Shown here: in pieces, positions 60,365-64,000 of the stretch
How the letters are laid out: each line of letters starts with the position of its first letter
Numbering within the stretch: the first letter of the stretch is position 1
From: Cyclobacteriaceae bacterium
GTDB lineage: Bacteria; Bacteroidota; Bacteroidia; Cytophagales; Cyclobacteriaceae
Assembly (NCBI GenBank): GCA_028285445.1
Contig: JANQPQ010000043.1
Coordinates: 124,001-188,000 of the forward strand
Direction: 5' to 3'
DNA length: 64,000 bases
Translations under genes and position numbers: made by a program
Notes under the pieces: generated by a model
Databases searched by the model: none
What the model was told of the DNA's origin: nothing
Seen by the model: only the letters and a program-made list of their open reading frames with translations

Positions 60365-62776
60365 TTATTCCGTTCTCAACGTATCTACTGGATTTGCCTT
60401 TGCTGCCTTAACTGTCTGGAATCCAATGGTAACGAAGGTTACCACGAAAGTGATAAAGAAACCCAGGATGAAGACGGTTGGCCCAATTGTAGTGCGGAAT
60501 GCGAAAGTATCAAGCCATTGCTCGGCAAGATAGTAGGCCAGGGGAATAGTAATTACCATGGCTATTACAAGCAGAATCAGAAAATCCTTTGATAGTAGGT
60601 AGGTAATTCTGGTCTCGCTGGCTCCCAGTACTTTTCGTACCCCTATTTCCTTAGACCTAGAAGTAACGATGAATGCAACTAGTCCGAAAAGCCCAATTAC
60701 CGCTATGAAAATAGCTACAGCGGCAAAGGCAGTAAATACTTGAGCATATGATTCTTCATCGGTGTATTGTCTTTGAAAATCATCATCAAGAAAAGAGTAG
60801 TTAAGGGGATAATCGACGAAGTGCTTTGTCCAGATATCATTAAGAAGGGCTAACCACTCTTCAGATAGGCCCTGAGCTTCAACTAAAAAATATCTGTTGA
60901 GATCGGGATAGTGATCGATTACTATGGGAGGAATTCTAGATTGTAGGCCACGCTGGTGGTAGTCTTTTACCACACCGATAACCGTGCCGGCAGGATGACC
61001 ACTGGGCGATGTGATGGTTTTACCGATCGCTTCCGCTGGTGTGCCAAATCGCATTAATTCTACTGCCGTCTCATTTAGAATTAGGCCATTATCCAGGTCA
61101 GAGGCTTTTTCGGCGTTAAAATCATTGCCAGCAATAATTTGCAGGTCAAGAACTTTGATGTAGTTATAATCTGCAGCCACGTACTCGACTGTAACGTTCT
61201 CACCATCAGGAAAGCCCTCCGGAAAGGCCCATTGCCCTCGCCACCCGGCTCTGCCCGGTGTTGCCCAGGCACGACTGACGTTTTCAACTCCCGGTAGTTC
61301 CTCAATTTCTCTTTGGAAAGTTTCAGCGGCTTTTGCCAAATCCAATGATGGCAGTCGCCAGGTATTAACCACAAGCACTTTATCGTGGTCAAAGCCAAGG
61401 TCTCGGGATCGCATATAACTTAATTGATCAGAAATCATTAAGGTGCCCACGATGAGGGTAATGGAAAGGATAAACTGAAAAATGGTAAGCCCTTTTCTTA
61501 GTTGAACCCCTTTGGATGAAGTTACCATCTTTCCCTTAAGTGCCTCCGATGGCTTATAACCTGATAGCACCAAGGCTGGGTAGTATCCGGCTAGCAAAGT
61601 AACTGCCGGGATTAGCAAGATAGCTCCAACACCTAATGTCGGATCCAACAGGTTCATTAGTGAAAGTTGCTTATCCAAAAGGCCGTTGAAAAATGGGAAT
61701 GCCAAATCGGCCAGGCCAATGGCGATCAAAAACGAGAGCAGGGTAAGAAGAAAAGATTCCAGCACGAATTGCCGAACGAGTTGGATGCGATTGGAGCCTA
61801 TAACCTTTCTTAGCCCAACTTCTTTTGCCCTGTTTACCGACCTCGCTGTTGAGAGGTTAACAAAGTTTATACAAGCGATAATTACTATGAACAGAGAGAT
61901 AGTAGCGATTAAGTATAGCCTGTCATAGCTGCCTTGTGGCCCCATGCCGTTGCCATGATCAGTAGCTAAGTAGATTTCACCCATAGGTTCAAAGCCCTGG
62001 TACACCTCCATGCCCATTTCTAGGAATCGTTCACCTGCTTCGTCCATTACTACATTACGAGCTTTTTCATTGAATGCTGCGAAGTCTGTGCCTTCCCTTA
62101 GTAGCACATAGTTCCTCATTTGAAAATTAGCGAAGCCCCAATCGGTAGTAAAATTTCTGTTGATCAGGGGATAGGTTGAGAAAGATGCGAGCATGCTAAA
62201 CCGCATATGAGATTGGCGCGGAATGTCTTTTAGTACACCGGTAATGGTGAAGTTCAGCGTGTCGGATAAAACGAATGATTTGCCCAGTGCGCTTTCATCC
62301 CCAAAATATTTTTTTTCCAGTTCCTCAGTGATTACCAAAGACCACGGCTCTAACAAGGCAGTTTCAGGGTTACCTTTGATCAGAGGGAAGGTAAACATGT
62401 GCAAGAATTCGTTTCCGGCGAAGTAGAATCGCTCCTGGTAATATTCGCCATTGTGCTTTATCTGGTACCCCGTTCCCCTACGAATGTTGACTGAAGCTTC
62501 TACCTCCGGATATTTCCTCAGACGATGCCCAACAGGCCATCCGTTAGTTTCAGGGCCTCCCAGATCCTCCCCGGTATTGGGGTCATACATTTCACTTACT
62601 ACTCTGTATAGCCTGTCTTTATTCTGATGGAACTTGTCGTAACTAAGCTCATCAGAAACGAAGATTAGGGCGATGATTCCTGCTGTTAGTCCTAAAGAAA
62701 GGCCAGCTATATTTATTGCCGAAACTAATGGGTGGTTTCGAAGGTAGCGGAACAATACTTTTAGTGATGAAGGCAT
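60365..62776 (-). CDS. MacB/FtsX-type ABC permease
   Basis: 803 residues from the chosen ATG (MPSSLKVLFRYLRNHPLVSA), which lines up with the usual family N-terminus; ATG at 62803 or TTG at 62848 are alternatives. FtsX signatures are EVGLRKVIGSNRIQLVRQFV and EIGVRKVLGASETRITYLLS, the first periplasmic core starts LSYDKFHQNKDRLYRVVSEM, and the end is NPVDTLRTE. It is the fifth permease of this family in the window and likewise has no ATPase gene next to it. Confidence 0.95.
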   Translation of the reverse strand: MPSSLKVLFRYLRNHPLVSAINIAGLSLGLTAGIIALIFVSDELSYDKFHQNKDRLYRVVSEMYDPNTGEDLGGPETNGWPVGHRLRKYPEVEASVNIRRGTGYQIKHNGEYYQERFYFAGNEFLHMFTFPLIKGNPETALLEPWSLVITEELEKKYFGDESALGKSFVLSDTLNFTITGVLKDIPRQSHMRFSMLASFSTYPLINRNFTTDWGFANFQMRNYVLLREGTDFAAFNEKARNVVMDEAGERFLEMGMEVYQGFEPMGEIYLATDHGNGMGPQGSYDRLYLIATISLFIVIIACINFVNLSTARSVNRAKEVGLRKVIGSNRIQLVRQFVLESFLLTLLSFLIAIGLADLAFPFFNGLLDKQLSLMNLLDPTLGVGAILLIPAVTLLAGYYPALVLSGYKPSEALKGKMVTSSKGVQLRKGLTIFQFILSITLIVGTLMISDQLSYMRSRDLGFDHDKVLVVNTWRLPSLDLAKAAETFQREIEELPGVENVSRAWATPGRAGWRGQWAFPEGFPDGENVTVEYVAADYNYIKVLDLQIIAGNDFNAEKASDLDNGLILNETAVELMRFGTPAEAIGKTITSPSGHPAGTVIGVVKDYHQRGLQSRIPPIVIDHYPDLNRYFLVEAQGLSEEWLALLNDIWTKHFVDYPLNYSFLDDDFQRQYTDEESYAQVFTAFAAVAIFIAVIGLFGLVAFIVTSRSKEIGVRKVLGASETRITYLLSKDFLILLVIAMVITIPLAYYLAEQWLDTFAFRTTIGPTVFILGFFITFVVTFVTIGFQTVKAAKANPVDTLRTE

Positions 62777-63005
62777 CTTTTTAAGTTTTTGCTTTAATGG
62801 CATTACCCAATATGGATGCCATTGGCAAAATGGGCCTTTTTGGCCCAAAATCGCTATGCATCATGATAAGCGGTGTCCATTTGGAAGAAAACAGTGTCCA
62901 TTATTGGGCAGTGCTTTTAAATATATCAGTTACATTATTTGGGGGATTGGTCACTACGTAGCAATATACGATAACATTCGTACGAAGAATTTCGTAAATA
63001 AACGA

Positions 63006-63452
63006 ATGAGTAAATTGATGTCAGTTCTATGCATTTCACTGGTAATCACCACCACATCCCTGGCACAAAATAGAGATGCTGAGGCCATACTTGATAAGTT
63101 CGTAAAAGCTCACAACACTGGAGAGGACAAAGCTGTAAGAGAGTTCATTCGATCAAGTTATCACCCAACCTTGTTGAAAACACTTGACATGTCGAAACAA
63201 GTAGCATTCTACAAGCAGATAATCCACGAGTTTGGCACTTTGCATTCCGAGGTTTATCACATTGTTACAGATAGTGAACATAAATTGATTGTTCACCTTA
63301 TTAAGGAAAATGAATCATTGCTTAACCGTGAAGTAGACCCCGCCCATGTGTTGGTAGTGGAAATCGACCTTCACCCTGAAAACACAAAATACCTGGCCCG
63401 CGGCTTAGGACTGGGGGCTCTTATTTGTGAAATACGAAAAGATAGAAAGTAG
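63006..63452 (+). CDS. small secreted protein, possibly NTF2-like
   Basis: 148 residues from the ATG that starts the signal peptide (VLCISLVITTTSLAQ); an upstream ATG at 62856 would add 50 unlikely residues. The mature part AEAILDKFVKAHNTGEDKAV followed by LHSEVYHIVTDSEHKLIVHL and LVVEIDLHPENTKYLARGLG gives an alpha-beta pattern like small NTF2-type proteins. No motif decides a function. It is divergent from the permease and convergent with the aminotransferase. A 7-base inverted repeat (62975-62981 with 63002-63008) covers the start codon. Confidence 0.75.
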   Translation: MSKLMSVLCISLVITTTSLAQNRDAEAILDKFVKAHNTGEDKAVREFIRSSYHPTLLKTLDMSKQVAFYKQIIHEFGTLHSEVYHIVTDSEHKLIVHLIKENESLLNREVDPAHVLVVEIDLHPENTKYLARGLGLGALICEIRKDRK

Positions 63453-63466
63453 CAATCTGCTATAGA

Positions 63467-64000
63467 TTAGATCCCGGAAATCACTTTTAGTGCTCGGTCT
63501 ATCTCATCTTCATTATTATAGATATGAACACAATGGCGCACCATCTCCTCTCCAACCGACCGGGGTTGAAGTTTCTCCTTTTCCCAGAGGGTCTTTTGCA
63601 GGTCAGGCCCTGAAATACCATCCACGCCATAGGTGGTCATACCGGCGCACAAGTCGTCATGAATGGAGGAGTGAATATTTACTTTAGAGATTTCCTTAAG
63701 GCCGGCTCTAAGTCGATCTCCTAGAGTTTTGATACGGGCTATCCATTTTTCAGCACCAATAGTGTTATAGAAATCTATGGCGGCTTCGTAGCCAACCAGG
63801 AGGGAGGGATTGCCGGTACCATTCTGCATGATTCTAAAAGCGTGATCTTCCTCGTTATCCCACTGGTAACTGGCTATGGTAGCCCAGATTTCTGGAAGTC
63901 GATCTTTAGCAATATAAAGTAGTCCGCTACCCCCCGGGGCCAGCAGCCATTTGTGGAGGCTGGAGTAATAAGCATCGCAGCCAATATCCTTCACATCCAC
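63467..64000 (-). CDS. class V aminotransferase, C-terminal part (5' end outside window)
   Basis: 177 codons of a longer gene that runs off the right edge. The PLP-binding lysine is in DAYYSSLHKWLLAPGGSG, followed by GLLYIAKDRLPEIWATIA. FRIMQNGTGNPSLLVGYEAA and the final domain (NIHSSIHDDLCAGMTTYGVD; VRHCVHIYNNEDEIDRALKV) match the isopenicillin N epimerase/cysteine desulfurase-like group of class V enzymes. The substrate is uncertain because the N-terminal half is not seen. Confidence 0.9.
   Translation of the reverse strand: MDVKDIGCDAYYSSLHKWLLAPGGSGLLYIAKDRLPEIWATIASYQWDNEEDHAFRIMQNGTGNPSLLVGYEAAIDFYNTIGAEKWIARIKTLGDRLRAGLKEISKVNIHSSIHDDLCAGMTTYGVDGISGPDLQKTLWEKEKLQPRSVGEEMVRHCVHIYNNEDEIDRALKVISGI

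Overview
The window reads as chromosomal DNA of a Bacteroidota bacterium, most likely a free-living, probably marine or soil Cytophagales-type organism. The evidence is the gene set: LytTR regulators paired with LytS-type kinases, an outer-membrane beta-barrel receptor with a carboxypeptidase-regulatory N-terminus, several 800-residue MacB/FtsX-type permeases, AraC proteins with membrane N-termini, DUF2911, DinB and DUF1801 proteins, PD40 proteins, and many short lipoprotein signal peptides. Shine-Dalgarno sequences are mostly absent and some genes seem to use TTG or GTG starts, both usual for this group. I found no rRNA, tRNA, CRISPR array, intact insertion sequence or prophage. The genus is an inference.

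Layout. 0-8 kb: the 3' end of a FtsX-type permease, a small membrane protein, a four-repeat secreted protein, a LytTR regulator/kinase pair and a divergent TonB-dependent-receptor-like protein whose start codon lies in nested inverted repeats. 8-13 kb: a membrane-tethered winged-helix regulator, a secreted M20 peptidase overlapping an Asp-box propeller lipoprotein, then a poorer, AT-rich stretch with an XRE regulator, two small unknown genes and about 700 bases without a convincing gene. 13-28 kb: AraC and other one-component regulators, three complete FtsX-type permeases (one with a permease prefix domain and its own PadR regulator) and a TPR lipoprotein.

28-38.7 kb: three class C beta-lactamase-fold serine hydrolases, a divergent isoprenoid-synthase-like protein, GNAT and DUF1801 proteins, two AraC regulators, an S41 peptidase, a membrane HExxH protein and a tail-anchored SnoaL-like protein. 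38.9-42.4 kb: a 1051-residue membrane protein joining a DUF922-like HExxH domain to about 17 YD-type repeats, then a SHOCT protein. 42.4-47.3 kb: a thioredoxin-like protein, an alpha/beta hydrolase, an AraC cluster and a GAF-adenylate/guanylate cyclase.

47.5-51.2 kb: a second LytS/LytTR pair followed by DUF2911-TPR and DinB proteins. 51.4-56.3 kb: an esterase/DUF1801 pair, an ArsR-SRPBCC operon with a clear inverted-repeat operator, and an ECF sigma factor overlapping a membrane protein that may be its partner. 56.4-64 kb: a PD40 propeller protein and an S9 peptidase (convergent), a fifth FtsX-type permease, a small secreted protein and the C-terminal part of a class V aminotransferase.

The common themes are regulation at the envelope and peptide or small-molecule handling outside the cytoplasm. 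None of the five permeases has a recognisable ATPase gene beside it. The least explained items are the DUF922-like/YD-repeat fusion, the isoprenoid-synthase-like protein, the four-repeat secreted protein and the membrane-anchored protein with an unfamiliar DNA-binding-like N-terminus.
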